Source of the DNA: Saksenaea vasiformis B4078
Taxonomy: Eukaryota > Mucoromycota > Mucoromycetes > Mucorales > Saksenaeaceae
Direction of reading: 5' to 3'
Assembly: GCA_000697055.1 (NCBI GenBank)
Contig: JNDT01001989.1
Location: 1-64,000, forward strand
Length of the DNA: 64,000 nt
Shown here piece by piece: positions 38,864 to 55,090 of this stretch (the first letter of the stretch is position 1; each line of letters opens with the position of its first letter). The notes under the pieces were generated by a model. The model was not told the origin of the DNA and did no database searches. It worked only from the letters and a program-made list of their open reading frames with translations. A program made the position numbers and the translations under genes.

Positions 38864-39169
38864 GTGACAACGTATACATCATTGTCTGGTCCGAAAGAAA
38901 GGGAAGACAAGATCACAGTAAGCCCTCCAGGGTTGCCAGGAGGACACATGCTGATAGGAATTATTGATACGATAGGCGGTGGAAGCCCGAGATCAATGCA
39001 AATGAACCAGTTGACTATTGCTGGCAAAGCGAGGAGCAACAAAGAAAATGCGACGCCAGATTAGAAGCCCAATGGCCCTGAAAACGGGGAGCACACATCG
39101 GAGTCCGGAACGCCTAACAAACGCCTGCAAATTGAAAAGCATATATCACGAAGAGCCAATTGTTGACAA
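38864..39169 (+). pseudogene. Coding remnant with an in-frame stop
   Basis: One frame runs MTTYTSLSGPKEREDKITVS ... GKARSNKENATPD, TAG, then KPNGPENGEHTSESGTPNKR and on to a second stop. Composition on both sides of the TAG is protein-like and in the same frame, so this is probably a fragment of a decayed gene or mobile element. It abuts R1 copy D. Family unknown. Confidence 0.35.
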
Positions 39170-39230
39170 CTTGTTGATTGTAGTATACCGGCTAATCACT
39201 CCTATTTCCGCACCAGCAAGGGTCCCATGA

Positions 39231-39438
39231 ATACTGTTTATTAAATGAATTTTTACGCTATTCTATGTAAATTTTGCGTCCATCAAGAGCCAGGCTTGCG
39301 CCAAGGAAGGAATGAAATATGCGGTTATCCGTATATAGATTGGCGATAAAATAATACTCTACTTACATCAACTTGACCCTCAGATGGACGCAAAATTTAT
39401 TTGAGTAGCATAAAAATTTGTTCACGGTTAGTAAATGG
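39231..39438 (-). repeat. Dispersed repeat R1, copy D
   Basis: The best-preserved inverted copy. On the minus strand it begins CCATTTACTAACCGTGAACA at 39438 and ends ...AAACAGTATTCATGGG. It contains GCGTCCATCTGAGGGTCAAG and, near the other end, GGCTCTTGATGGACGC. The order matches copies A and B. The ORF at 39435-39743 starts in the repeat flank (equivalent to the left flank of A and B) and is not trusted as a host gene. Confidence 0.8.
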
Positions 39439-39870
39439 AAGATACTTTGGTGCCAATTCACTTAAACCCCGAAGGGCATTCTCACCTAATGGTGGAGACC
39501 GGCGCCGCACCTTGGACCGATGGGCCCGGTGAAAAAAGGAAATATCCATACGGCCGAGTTTTCGGAAGCACTACAGAGGACGTGGACGATGCAGCACCTA
39601 ACGAGGTCTTGAAGGATGTAAGAATGAGTAACAACTGCCCATACAAATGGATATCATTTCACTCCACCGAATGTAACAAGAGGGAGCTCATTCAGGTAGT
39701 TGATCAGAGGACTTGTAGGCTAAAATATAGACATGAAGAATGAATGATCCTGTATACATTTTGAATAATTGATATCCTTACTGGGACGTTAAAGAGAACA
39801 GAGCCAAAGAATAAAAAGAAAAAAGGAAATTCATGCGTCCCTTTACACTAAATACTGATCATCTTGGGGT

Positions 39871-40025
39871 GGAACCTGTCCTTATCGTGACATATTTTTA
39901 CTGCTTCCGACGGGATCCTGGGAATACGTCACTGGAGTACCCACAATGCAAGACTCTGGTTATCCAGGCGCAAACTACTCCTTGGATTAACGCAAAACGG
40001 CTTACTTCTCAGCGATCCATAGACT
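39871..40025 (+). repeat. Dispersed repeat R2, copy 2
   Basis: Matches 22825-22998: AACCTGTCCTTATC, TTTTTACTGCTTCC, GGGATCCTGGGAATACG, CTGGTTATCCAGGCGC, then TTAACGCAAA. The ORF at 39833-40027 is inside it. Confidence 0.75.
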
Positions 40026-40946
40026 AATTGGGTGCATCGGGTGACAGCATCATTCTTCAGACAATCAACAGATCCTAGGCTCAACAACCGGACTAGGAAG
40101 GCTGTTCCTTAGGCGTTGTACCATCTATGACCAAATCTGCGATAAGCCTAGCAAGCTTTTTGCGCCTTATTGCCTAACCATTGATTGTCTTCGCTTTAAA
40201 TTTCGATGGATCTCTGTTCTGGTCTTTTGAAGGCTGTATAGGCCAAAGTAATTAATTGTATATGTAGGACAATGGATGCTTCCCAAAAAGGCACCAAGTT
40301 AGGTCCGACCGCTTACGGATATTCCTGCGAGATATGATTAGCATCTTAAGGGAAGATAATCTGCAGCAGTTTATGATGTACTGAAATGAGCTATAAGTAA
40401 TCTCTTTTCATATGAAAGAAACTACATTCCTTCCGGACTGTTGTCAACAGCATGAAGGAGAAGAACCCTGTGTCACTCGGAAAGGAAATCATAGGACCTT
40501 ATGCCACGTGGCAAAAAGAAAAATAAGTGCTCTGTCAAGTTTGGACATGGTACTTTGTGTGGGAATGTTTCCATCAGAAGATATGTTTTTTAGAATGATC
40601 TTATCAAAGAATAAATTAAGTGCGGTTGCCAGTAAGTGATGAAAGAACAGGAAAGAAAACACAGGCAGTAAATAGAATGAAGAAGAAAATCCTTTGACAC
40701 TTTACCATCTTTATTTTTTTTTATATCTTTACTGACGCTAATGTCATACAATGCGCACATACGCATGGCGTCCATTGCGTACTGAGGGATGAATGCGATG
40801 GAAGTGGGGTGCGCGGACGGGTGCGCCTACAGTCAGTAAAGTCCGAAATGTGACATCACTGAAAAATTTTCTAATAGTTTCTGGCTTAAAAAGGGCCAGA
40901 TTTGGGCAAACAGAAAGTTTTCCATCTTTCCCATTACACCTACAAA
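40026..40946. other. Gene-poor region and eL41 5' side
   Basis: No gene seen in the first 750 bases; the ORF at 40412-40639 is unsupported. The last 150 bases should hold the eL41 promoter and leader. No ribosomal-protein promoter box was clearly identified. Confidence 0.35.
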
Positions 40947-41079
40947 AGTGAGTACAAACAATCCCTTATGTATATCCTGGTTTATTTATGCGTTCTATTT
41001 AGTGAGAGATAAGTGGAGAAAGAAGCGCCAGAGACGTCTCAAGGCCAAGAGAAAGAAAATGAGAGCAAGATCCAAATAA
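40947..41079 (+). CDS. RPL41: Large-subunit ribosomal protein eL41, 25 aa
   Basis: The second exon (41003-41079) encodes RDKWRKKRQRRLKAKRKKM followed by RARSK and TAA. This is the complete, nearly all Arg/Lys eL41 peptide, the smallest known ribosomal protein, which bridges the two subunits. No ATG precedes it directly. The upstream sequence ends ACAAAA|GTGAGT at 40947, and the acceptor TATTTAG ends at 41002. Joining these gives ...AAAA+TGAGA..., creating ATG AGA GAT across the splice. The coding sequence is thus join(40947, 41003-41079): 1+77 nt = 26 codons with stop. The 55-nt intron separates the A from the TG of the start codon. The family's length (25) is matched exactly. A plain ORF scan cannot find this gene. 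Confidence 0.93.
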
Positions 41080-42649
41080 GCAGATCCTTTCCTCAAGTAG
41101 TCAAGTGTAACGATGCTCCTTCATCAATTTCCACGAGATTACCTTTGTAAAAATCATTTCATATGAATTTGCGATTATGCTTGTAATAAAACAGCGCGTT
41201 TGAGCAAAGAAAAAAAAAAAAGAAAGCGTGTTTGACGTGATGAATGTTGTAACAGGAAAGGGAAGAGGCCTGGGACCTAGTGGCATTTGTTTTTATGAAG
41301 CTTGCCAAAGCTTTGGAGATTGTGGCTTAACAAGAACCCATGGGTGTGGCTCAGATGGCGCATACTTCCGTGCTATCCCACTCGCAACACGTATACGTCG
41401 TCTGTTACAAGCACAGCCGAAGCAACGTCAGGTCGACTCTGAGACTTGGCTCATTAGAAACCTTGCCAGTAGGCTGCAGTGAGTTGAAAGGACCCGTACA
41501 CGGTTTGCTGTCTTTTTTTCATTCAACTGCTAAAATCGCGATATCTGAGTGCACTAGGATTCTTAAGAAACGCGATTGATAGATACCGATATGTGCTACG
41601 ATACGTGTACGCGTTTGTTTCAGTGAATGATCATTTTGCGGATACGCAACTTTTCGCACGTTCCCGAGAACACGTCCACTCTTGTTTCCAATGAGATGCA
41701 ATTGCGAAAACGTAATGGTAGATATGTTGTCATCCACTGTCTATGAGGATTGATTCGCGCATGCCCGTAAGAACATGAGAATGAGCCAGATCTCTGGATT
41801 GCTCTCGCTAGATTTTGGAGCGGGTTTTGCACAGTTAAGGCGGCCCACAGTCTTCTGCTAAATTTTTGACTCATTCTTACAAGGGTCCAACCCAGTAAGA
41901 CATGACTACCGAGATCCCCAGTTGCAGACTACTGTGCTACATCGAATGGATGGGGAGATACCACGTCCAAATGGTGCGTGAATGAAGGACGACTGAACTA
42001 TCATTAAACCGCAAAACCACAAGTTGACGTTGTTCTTGTCGGCGATGAAAGTCGTAAAAGTACTACTCCGATGAACCGTATGTTTTAATTCACAGTGTTT
42101 TGTTTGTACTACATGTCTGGGATAAAGTTTTTCGCTTGTACTAGATTCCAAATGAGACACTTAGATCAAATGGCAAACTGGGCAGCCTATTGGACCTTTG
42201 AGTCTTTCGAAGGATTGAATTTAGCTTAATCAGTTGTGCTTATATATACGGAACGTTATCGAACCAAATCTAAAGAAAATGAAATATATCTTTTTGGGTG
42301 ATCAGCGGAACTCTCCAAAAGAAATACCTAGTAGTGCTGTCACGTTATCGTTTTTCACTGCGCTCGCCTTCATCAGTGTCACGGAAATAGCATTTCTTTT
42401 GTAATATGACATTGAACGACGGCACGATTGCTGTGAGCGTCCTCGTAGCTGTAGTACGCAGATAATAAAATAATAGCACGCTTTACTATGGAATCTGGAA
42501 TAACTGCAGCGAAGGACGAGCCAGGTCGAGCAAACGTAATACATAAATTGTGAACAAGACGGACAGAGTCAGGATGAATACTGGATTTGGAGTCAATGTT
42601 TAACGTCAGATAAATATTATGAGGCGTACAAGTTGAATAAATTTAGCAC
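41080..42649. other. Gene-poor region with a possible transposase fragment
   Basis: At 41228-41482 (+) a frame reads CFYEACQSFGDCGLTRTHGC ... DGAYFRAIPLATRIRRLL. Spaced Cys residues followed by YFRxIPLxxRIRRLL resemble the zinc-binding region just before the core of large cut-and-paste transposase-type proteins in mucoralean genomes. It is a short isolated fragment. The rest (ORFs at 41519-41874, 41906-42160, 42302-42544) is unsupported. Confidence 0.3.
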
Positions 42650-42882
42650 TGGAAAGTGATGCGTCTTTTCGGCGAGAAGTGGTTTATTTTGCGTCAATCC
42701 TAGGAATAATTCGCGCCTAGGTAACTTCGTTTTTGCATTGAGGCGCTTCAGTGATGCCTTTTTCAGTATCCCGTGGGAAAGCAGTAAAAATGTCTCATTG
42801 AAACAAAAAATCGTTTTTGTATTGAGATACTTCAGTGATGGATTCCAGCATCCCATCGGAAAGCAGTAAAAATGTGCTCAAG
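42650..42882 (-). repeat. Dispersed repeat R2, copy 3, with internal duplication
   Basis: On the minus strand it carries the R2 blocks ACATTTTTACTGCTTTCC, GGGAT.CTGGAATCCATCACTG and, further on, GACGCAAAATAAACCACTTC. The unit of about 64 bp is duplicated in tandem at 42728-42792 and 42812-42875 (about 75-80% alike by eye). Confidence 0.7.
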
Positions 42883-43151
42883 GTAAGAAAAGGTTTCATC
42901 CAAAAATGATCCGTATTTAAAGGCACGGATGAATCATTTTTAAATTCTTTTGCTCTTTTTTCAAAAAGGCATCCCCGGTAAGGGATGCCAGTTTATATAC
43001 ATACATGAAAGGTATCTCACCAATTTGTCCATCGTTAGCCTGCATGACCTCTGTCCCGAACCGTCCTGGCTATGGTGTAGCCCTTGTTCACCGCCAGGTA
43101 AGCAAGTATTATTGCGATCTGCGTTATCCAACTTCCACAACAGAACCTCGC
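42883..43151. other. Spacer between R2 and R1 copies
   Basis: No gene. The ORFs at 42950-43189 and 43005-43235 overlap the flank of the next repeat. Confidence 0.35.
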
Positions 43152-43530
43152 CAGACGTTGCATCGCTTCAAGTCCTCCGCACGGCGTAACCTCTCATCAC
43201 CGGCCGTCGCAGTCAGAAACATCCCCTCATGCTGACCCCGCCGGACTCAGGTGCGGGCTTGGCCCAGGCCTGTAGGCCTGCTTACCTTCGGGGTAAGTAA
43301 AACGACATCAAAGCATCTCCCATTTACTAACCGTGAACAATTTTTTATGCTGCTCCAATAAATTATGCGTCCACCTGAGGATCAAGTTCATGTAATTACA
43401 AATATTATCTTGTCGCCAATTCGTGAACTAACGACCATATATTCAATTCTTTCCTTAGCGCAAACTCGGCTCTTCATGGACGCGTAGTTTATTTAGAGTA
43501 GCATAAAAGTTGTTCAGATAAACAGTAAAC
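43152..43530 (+). repeat. Dispersed repeat R1, copy A (core 43320-43530 plus shared flank)
   Basis: The core starts CCATTTACTAACCGTGAACA and ends TTCAGATAAACAGTAAAC. The inverted ends share GAACAA, TTTTATGCT, AATAAA and GCGTCCA. The flank from ACGTTGCATCGCTTCAAG to ACATCAAAGCATCTCC matches copy B. The flank also contains a 14-bp palindrome-like stretch, GCCCAGGCCTGTAGGCCTGC. Confidence 0.8.
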
Positions 43531-45031
43531 TAATGAGACGACCATGTACAAAATAAATGGATCAGCAAAGCATGCTCAACGGTGGGAAATGCGCTGCCTC
43601 CAAAGGAACCATACACGTTCATATGTAACTGAAGATGAGAGCATGTCACAGGCTTTCTCCACGAACACACGCTGCCAGTAGGTTTCTAAGCTTGTTTTAT
43701 GAAGTTGAGAGATTTGGCACCAATTTTTTCGCGGAGATACCAGAATGTATGGAGGACGATGCTAACAGCACTGACCCCCCCTATTGACAAGGTCTGAGGG
43801 TCTGGATAATTGGTCGTGGCCACTGTTCCTGCATGCATGAAGTCTATACTTTGGTGCCTCTATCATCCAAGCTGATAGCGCTGCGCTTGCTAGCCACGGA
43901 TTCATTGATAACTAAATTTGGCGTCGTTGCATGCCATGACTACACATTTTGCCTGAGCTGATTCTCCCTTGACTTGCAGAGACCAGTTGGTGAAATGCAC
44001 GTAGTGATCAACAGCAAGTAATGCAGCACCTATCAATCCATACGAGCGCAGATCGGGCATAGGCTTCCGACGACACTTCTTAGATTACTGTTTCTTGAAG
44101 ATAATATCTACTGGGCACACAAATTATGGCAGAAAGATCATATATTACTTGCATGAAATTGGTACTCCATGGACTCAATATGTTTCATGGCTTCCACTTC
44201 TATGTGTTCTACGTTGATCAGATAGCTTCGCCATACATTGGAATTATTGCTGAACGCAAAATTTATTTCAGTAGCATAAAACACATTTCAATGAACAGTA
44301 GTCGCTCGATAATCGCCAGAGTATTACCATATATAGAACGTTAGTTCCATCTTCGTACCTCAACACGGGGTGACACGACAATGATAGGGAAAAATGCAAC
44401 CGTTTCCAGCCACCTGCTGAATGGACACATTTACAAGGAAGGTAACCTAGGCTCCGAAAAGGGAGGAAAACTACTTTTTAGTGTGGATATCGATTGGAAC
44501 TTGCGAGATATAAAAGAAAAGAAAAGAGGATCCAAAGCAATGCTTATTTGAGTCGTCATCTGTGGAGCAATCGCATACTACGCCATCATGGCTGCCATAT
44601 CTACTCCGACGTCTCAGTCTAGCAGAATGTGCAAGTAGGTCTTATTCTGCTGTACAAAAAGTTACATTTTTGTTCAGCGCCTTCATACATGACTCTATTC
44701 CGACGAGGATGTCATGATATATACGATGTCTCGGACTCTCATCTTTAACGTTCAAGTGCACACTTCGGAATGTGCACTTCTCTTCCAGATTTAGCAACTC
44801 CGCAGGTTTACCATAGTGGCAGTGGCTTGTATTACCATAAAAGGAAATTACTGCACCACAAGTGCACCCCAAACTGCACCTTTTTTTGTCTCATCGCAGT
44901 GGGGTCCCAAACCTTCGTCGAAGCGTCACAAAGTGACGTGCGTGAACCCATAAGCGGCTCAAAAACAAAGACCGGCAAGCACAGTGCTGCTACTCTTTAT
45001 CTCTGTCTCTCCATTCATCGTTTTTCATGTG
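43531..45031. other. Gene-poor region upstream of INO80, with an R1 end fragment
   Basis: At 44251-44301 lies a right-end piece of R1 (ACGCAAAATTTATTTCAG, TAGCATAAAA, ATGAACAGTA). No supported gene; ORFs at 44126-44344 and 44642-44872 have no family resemblance. The last 100 bases are the INO80 leader side. Confidence 0.45.
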
Positions 45032-51402
<6,371 letters not shown>

Positions 51403-51935
51403 ATTTTCCCCTCACACTTCCTTACCTATTTCTTTTTTTTCTTTTCCTTTCCCTCCCCACTTTCTAACACACACTCTCTCTGTCTCTCTCTCTCTCTCGC
51501 GCGCGCGCGCGCTGTCGTCCTTTTTTTTTTGTTTTCCCGCTTCTCGCATCATCAACGTAAATACAAAAACAATGTCCCAAAAAGAAAAAAAAAAAAGAAA
51601 CCAAATTTGATGTGCCTTCACATTTGTCTCCATGGTAGTCGTTGCGTTTGTCTTTTTTGTTTGTTTTTTACATACACGTTGATTCAAAAAAAAAAAAAAA
51701 GGAAGGGAGTTGCAGCACCGTTCACTTGATTGAACAAAACATAGGCTTGAACCGTTGGTTTCTATAAATCGAGAATCTCCCCATTCTGCGAGCTGTCGCG
51801 ATTGGGTAAAACTCTCCTCTCTTTTCAACGGTAGCGTGCTGCATGGAACTGAACCCACGATATATATTTATTGACATCACCACGAACACCAAGCGCTTTG
51901 CCGACTAGAACCCTCCCTACCCTGGTACGGAGCTT
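51403..51935. other. Convergent 3' region with (CT)n(CG)n and A/T runs
   Basis: INO80 (+) and RPB7 (-) end here. A (CT)n run becomes (CG)n at 51473-51512, and several A or T runs of 9-14 bases follow. The minus ORF at 51412-51858 is a by-product of these low-complexity runs. Confidence 0.6.
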
Positions 51936-52829
51936 TCACGGTGAGATAACACCCAGATAGTCTTCTTTGATTGTCCCGATGGCGAACTTTTTGTTTAATG
52001 AGTCAAAACGGACGAAGAAAATGAAACCATGAATATCTGTTGCTCTACTTACAATCTCGGTTGCATCAATTCGCGTGCCTACAAGTTTTATGCGTACTTG
52101 CACATCCTTTTGTATCACCTAATAATAACCGCGTGTCAATGCGCATAGATCCCAATGTATAATAATAATGATAATAATAATAATCTTTTTTTTTTTGGTT
52201 CTGAGCATACCTGATCATCTGAAGAATAGCATGGTGGGTTGCCATTTGGATCATATTTCATGTCATTTGGGATGAGCTGATGGATTGTTTTGTGTGCATT
52301 TGTTTCATTGATCATGTTGCTCGGCAAAAAGTCTCTTCACTTACATGGTTAGATACAAAGACTTGTAGTGGCCCCACATCCGCGAAAAATCCCATCTAAG
52401 TCACCAAAATTGAAGTCAATGCTCTCACTTCTCTTGCCGGCGAAGTTTTACTTCTCGGTTTTTGTTTTCTTTACCTTGTTTACTGTTGTGACTACAGCAT
52501 CCAGTACCTCGCCTTTGTATGGTTTAAACACGATTGCTTGATATTTCACCTTGAATTCCGCCAATCCTGAGCCGGGTAATATTTTGCCTTTGCTTATGTG
52601 TTGAAGCTGAACGACTGTGATGATATACCCGTATCTTCCTGAACATGTCCCTTCCACATCCGCATACAATTTATCTTTCAGTTGCGCTTGCATGCTCGGT
52701 CCAAAATACGATGGGTGTAGTGTGATTGTGTGGAAGAGTTCTTTCTGTCCATGCGTTGAGATAATAATCATCTAAAAACGCCAACCGTGGGACAGCATGC
52801 CTCTACTTCCTACTTACCAGGAAAAACAT
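51936..52829 (-). CDS. RPB7: RNA polymerase II subunit Rpb7, 171 aa
   Basis: Six exons, 52818-52829, 52475-52744, 52345-52395, 52211-52276, 52053-52118 and 51936-51986, giving 4+90+17+22+22+16 = 171 residues, the same as yeast and human Rpb7. The sequence begins MFFL-KELFHTITLHPSYFGP and has DVEGTCSGRYGYIITV, GLAEFKVKYQAIVFKPYKGE (RNP domain), MGFFADVGPLQVFVSNH (OB fold), PPCYSSDDQ and FAIGTIKEDYLGVISP. Every intron is phase 0. The first exon codes only MFFL. The acceptor chosen for exon 2 (GCATGGACAG before AAAGAA) rather than the nearer TTTTTAG gives the conserved KELFHTITL. With Rpb4 it forms the stalk of RNA polymerase II, binding nascent RNA and initiation factors. Upstream of 52829 lies a 1.7-kb gap. 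Confidence 0.96.
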
Positions 52830-53735
52830 GGTGGAGGCGATGAGGGAATGTGATCTGAAGCTCTCAGAAAGTCAGCACGTATTTTTTGTTTCGGCAGGTG
52901 ACTGTGCCCTCCTACAGCCATTCTATTGGTTGACCGATCAACGCGCAGGAACGATTTCCTCACAAGATTTAGGTAACAGAGGCAACGCCCCAGGTTGCTA
53001 GTACCGTCTAAATCTGTCATGCATTGGAAGATGATGTGTACCAACTAATCAATATACCACGTAATACTGTCATGTTCCAACCCATGAGTCATGATTTATG
53101 AACGCTGCTATATGGTGGACCGAAGCCAGGTTACCATTGATAACAGAATGTGTGGCATCAAGATACATGAGAGGTGAATTCATTTATTTCTGAAAGTTAA
53201 CTCTCCAAAGGTTGAAGTATATCTCTATTCAACGCAATAGAACCTGTACCCTTTGGACAGACATGGGTCTTGTCACACACACTTTAGACAGCCATCGATA
53301 AAAAAAAAAAAAAGAGAGACCCGAGGAGTGGCCTTTCCATCATAGGACTCAGGGTGTATACGTTTGCCATTGACACATGCCATCTCCCATCCCATTTGTA
53401 GCTAGATCTTCATGGTCTGTCGTTATGGATGCATGCTACCCTCACCTGTAACTACCAGCTGGATTTCTGTTCTATGATAGCCAGCGCTTCGGCAACAAAA
53501 AAAAAAAAAACCAATTCAAAGATACAGTGTTTTGCAAGATGGAACGTGGTCAACGGATGGACCCTCGGCTATCTCTATCCCAATTAGCTAGCTTCTTGAT
53601 ACAGAAAGAGCTATTTTGTCTTCTTTGAGGAAATTATTCTGTGGTAGGGCATGAGAGAGGTTCGAGAACATGGATGGGTCAACATGAGTCATTTTTCTTT
53701 GCGCAGTGCTTGTTTTGCCCATTTGTTGTTGTCCC
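52830..53735. other. Intergenic upstream of RPB7, no gene recognised
   Basis: Contains two A runs of 14 bases (about 53300 and 53497) and unsupported ORFs (52814-53044). Nothing else seen. Confidence 0.35.
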
Positions 53736-54290
53736 TACTGGTGTAAAAGCGGAAATCCTCCGTGGCATGTGGTAGTGTTGGTCATAGGATAGTTGTCGAC
53801 TTGGTTACTTGGATCCCTTCTGACTCTCCTGCTCCATTTTCTCCTAATTAGCGAAACCACCACTACGACGGCCCCTGCCAGCTAAAAAAAAGATTATTAT
53901 TATTATTGTCTTTTGCCTTCATTTATTCGCAGGCGTCATAAACAAAGAGGCGTATGTTGTCGTTATTTTGAAAAGTATTTCTTCTGATAAGATGTTTATT
54001 TTAGGCACTGTCAAGAATTGTCTGTAAGAGTGATCGATATCCAGGGCAATGGGGTTGTCAGTTGCATCAGCCATTTACGTCCCGTTGCAGGGACAAAGCT
54101 AGAATCCATTCAGTGGAACTCACTCGTACACACAATTCTCCGAGGAGGATATGGCTCTAAGGCCTTGTATCATTGTTGGTATTAGATTTAGCACACAATT
54201 GCAGTTTTACTGAGGTCCCCAAAAGAATGTCTTGGCATTCTGCAGATCATTGAATTTTGCCATTGGCTCACCCTTCCAAAAAAGAGAAAT
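53736..54290 (-). pseudogene. Possible remnant of a single-pass membrane protein gene
   Basis: On the minus strand an acceptor-like TTTTTTTTAG at 53882 precedes LAGAVVVVVSLIRRKWSRRV, a hydrophobic segment followed by a basic cytosolic face, and the frame ends at TAG 53736. Upstream, coding-like pieces appear in changing frames: MADATDNPIALDIDHSY at about 54079-54030 and KGEPMAKFNDLQNAKTFFWG at about 54270-54210. The last piece resembles Kelch-type FNDL...TFxW motifs. Kelch-repeat membrane proteins of this end layout are common in mucoralean fungi. Too broken to model as a gene. Confidence 0.28.
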
Positions 54291-54520
54291 TGGAAATCCG
54301 CGGAAGGCAAATCCATCGGACGAAACCGGTCCGCAAATTCACGGTACTGGGTGCTTTCCCCTTTTTGTGGTTAGAGGAGTCGTGAGAAGAAAAAACAACA
54401 CTAGACCAAATCGAGATATATCCAAAATTGACAATGATGTTTATGCTTTATAGTGAAATGCAGAATGAAAGAAGAAAAAACAAAGAGAAAAAGAAAACTA
54501 CAACGTATGCTACTACTAGA

Positions 54521-55051
54521 CTAGATAATAGCTGCAGCTATGGGCGTTGTGGGCAGGAGGTTATGAGTCATGATGGGTCTACAATCGCGGGGTAGCAATG
54601 ATGCGTCGGGGATTTGTGGCACTGGATCAGCAGGCTTGGAGGACTTGACAACCATTACGACATGAGGAGGAGGTGATTGGTGTTGTTGTTGTTGTTGTTG
54701 TTGTTGTTGTACCTGAATCAAAGTAGAATCTTTGTTGGATTCGCGAGATGTTTCCTTCTGTACCGGAGGAGAAGGTTTTGATTCAGTTGAAGAAGGCAGG
54801 CTATCATTGTCTTGTTCTGCGGACAGGACCCGTCGGTTAAAGCGTTGTGTACGTTTGCTAAGAACGTCTTCAGCCTTGGTAATGGTGTTGAACAGCAACA
54901 GGCGTTCACGAATAGAGTACTGTGGTCGACGTCGTTTTTCGTCCCGATCAAGCTTTGTGCAAGCAAGTTTGTAGGCTTTGTTAGCGACCTGGCGCGGCGA
55001 CATGGCGGCGGCGGCAGAAGAGGATCGGTGTTGAAATCGAAGGGAGGACAT
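54521..55051 (-). CDS. Hypothetical protein with a SERTA-like N-terminal helix region, 176 aa
   Basis: A single open frame from ATG 55051 to a stop at 54521. Residues 17-65 (SPRQVANKAYKLACTKLDRD, then RPQYSIRERLLLFNTITKAE) form two basic amphipathic helices. The spacing of AxxKL...S(x)RxxLLxxNT resembles a SERTA motif, found in animal cell-cycle and transcription co-regulators; this is tentative. The rest is disordered, with a nine-Gln run (CAA/CAG microsatellite) and Pro/Ser stretches. It is probably nuclear. A (TAG)n microsatellite at 55056-55090 sits right at the start codon in the leader. No introns seen. An alternative is a lineage-specific family without a name. Confidence 0.6.
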   Translation of the reverse strand: MSSLRFQHRSSSAAAAMSPRQVANKAYKLACTKLDRDEKRRRPQYSIRERLLLFNTITKAEDVLSKRTQRFNRRVLSAEQDNDSLPSSTESKPSPPVQKETSRESNKDSTLIQVQQQQQQQQQHQSPPPHVVMVVKSSKPADPVPQIPDASLLPRDCRPIMTHNLLPTTPIAAAII

Positions 55052-55055
55052 GTTA

Positions 55056-55056
55056 A

Positions 55057-55090
<34 letters not shown>
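55056..55090. repeat. (TAG)n microsatellite in the leader of the SERTA-like gene
   Basis: About eleven TAG repeats, ending 5 bases before the minus-strand ATG at 55051. In the mRNA this is a (CUA)n leader. Confidence 0.85.

Noticed and set aside
39435..39743. 102-codon plus-strand ORF beginning MEDTLVPIHLNPEG
   Set aside because: It begins within the R1 terminus, and its first 40 bases match the flank of other R1 copies in different frames, so coding is not conserved.
51412..51858. 148-codon minus-strand ORF rich in Arg/Glu
   Set aside because: Made of (CT)n, (CG)n and poly-A/T runs between INO80 and RPB7; no protein-like composition.
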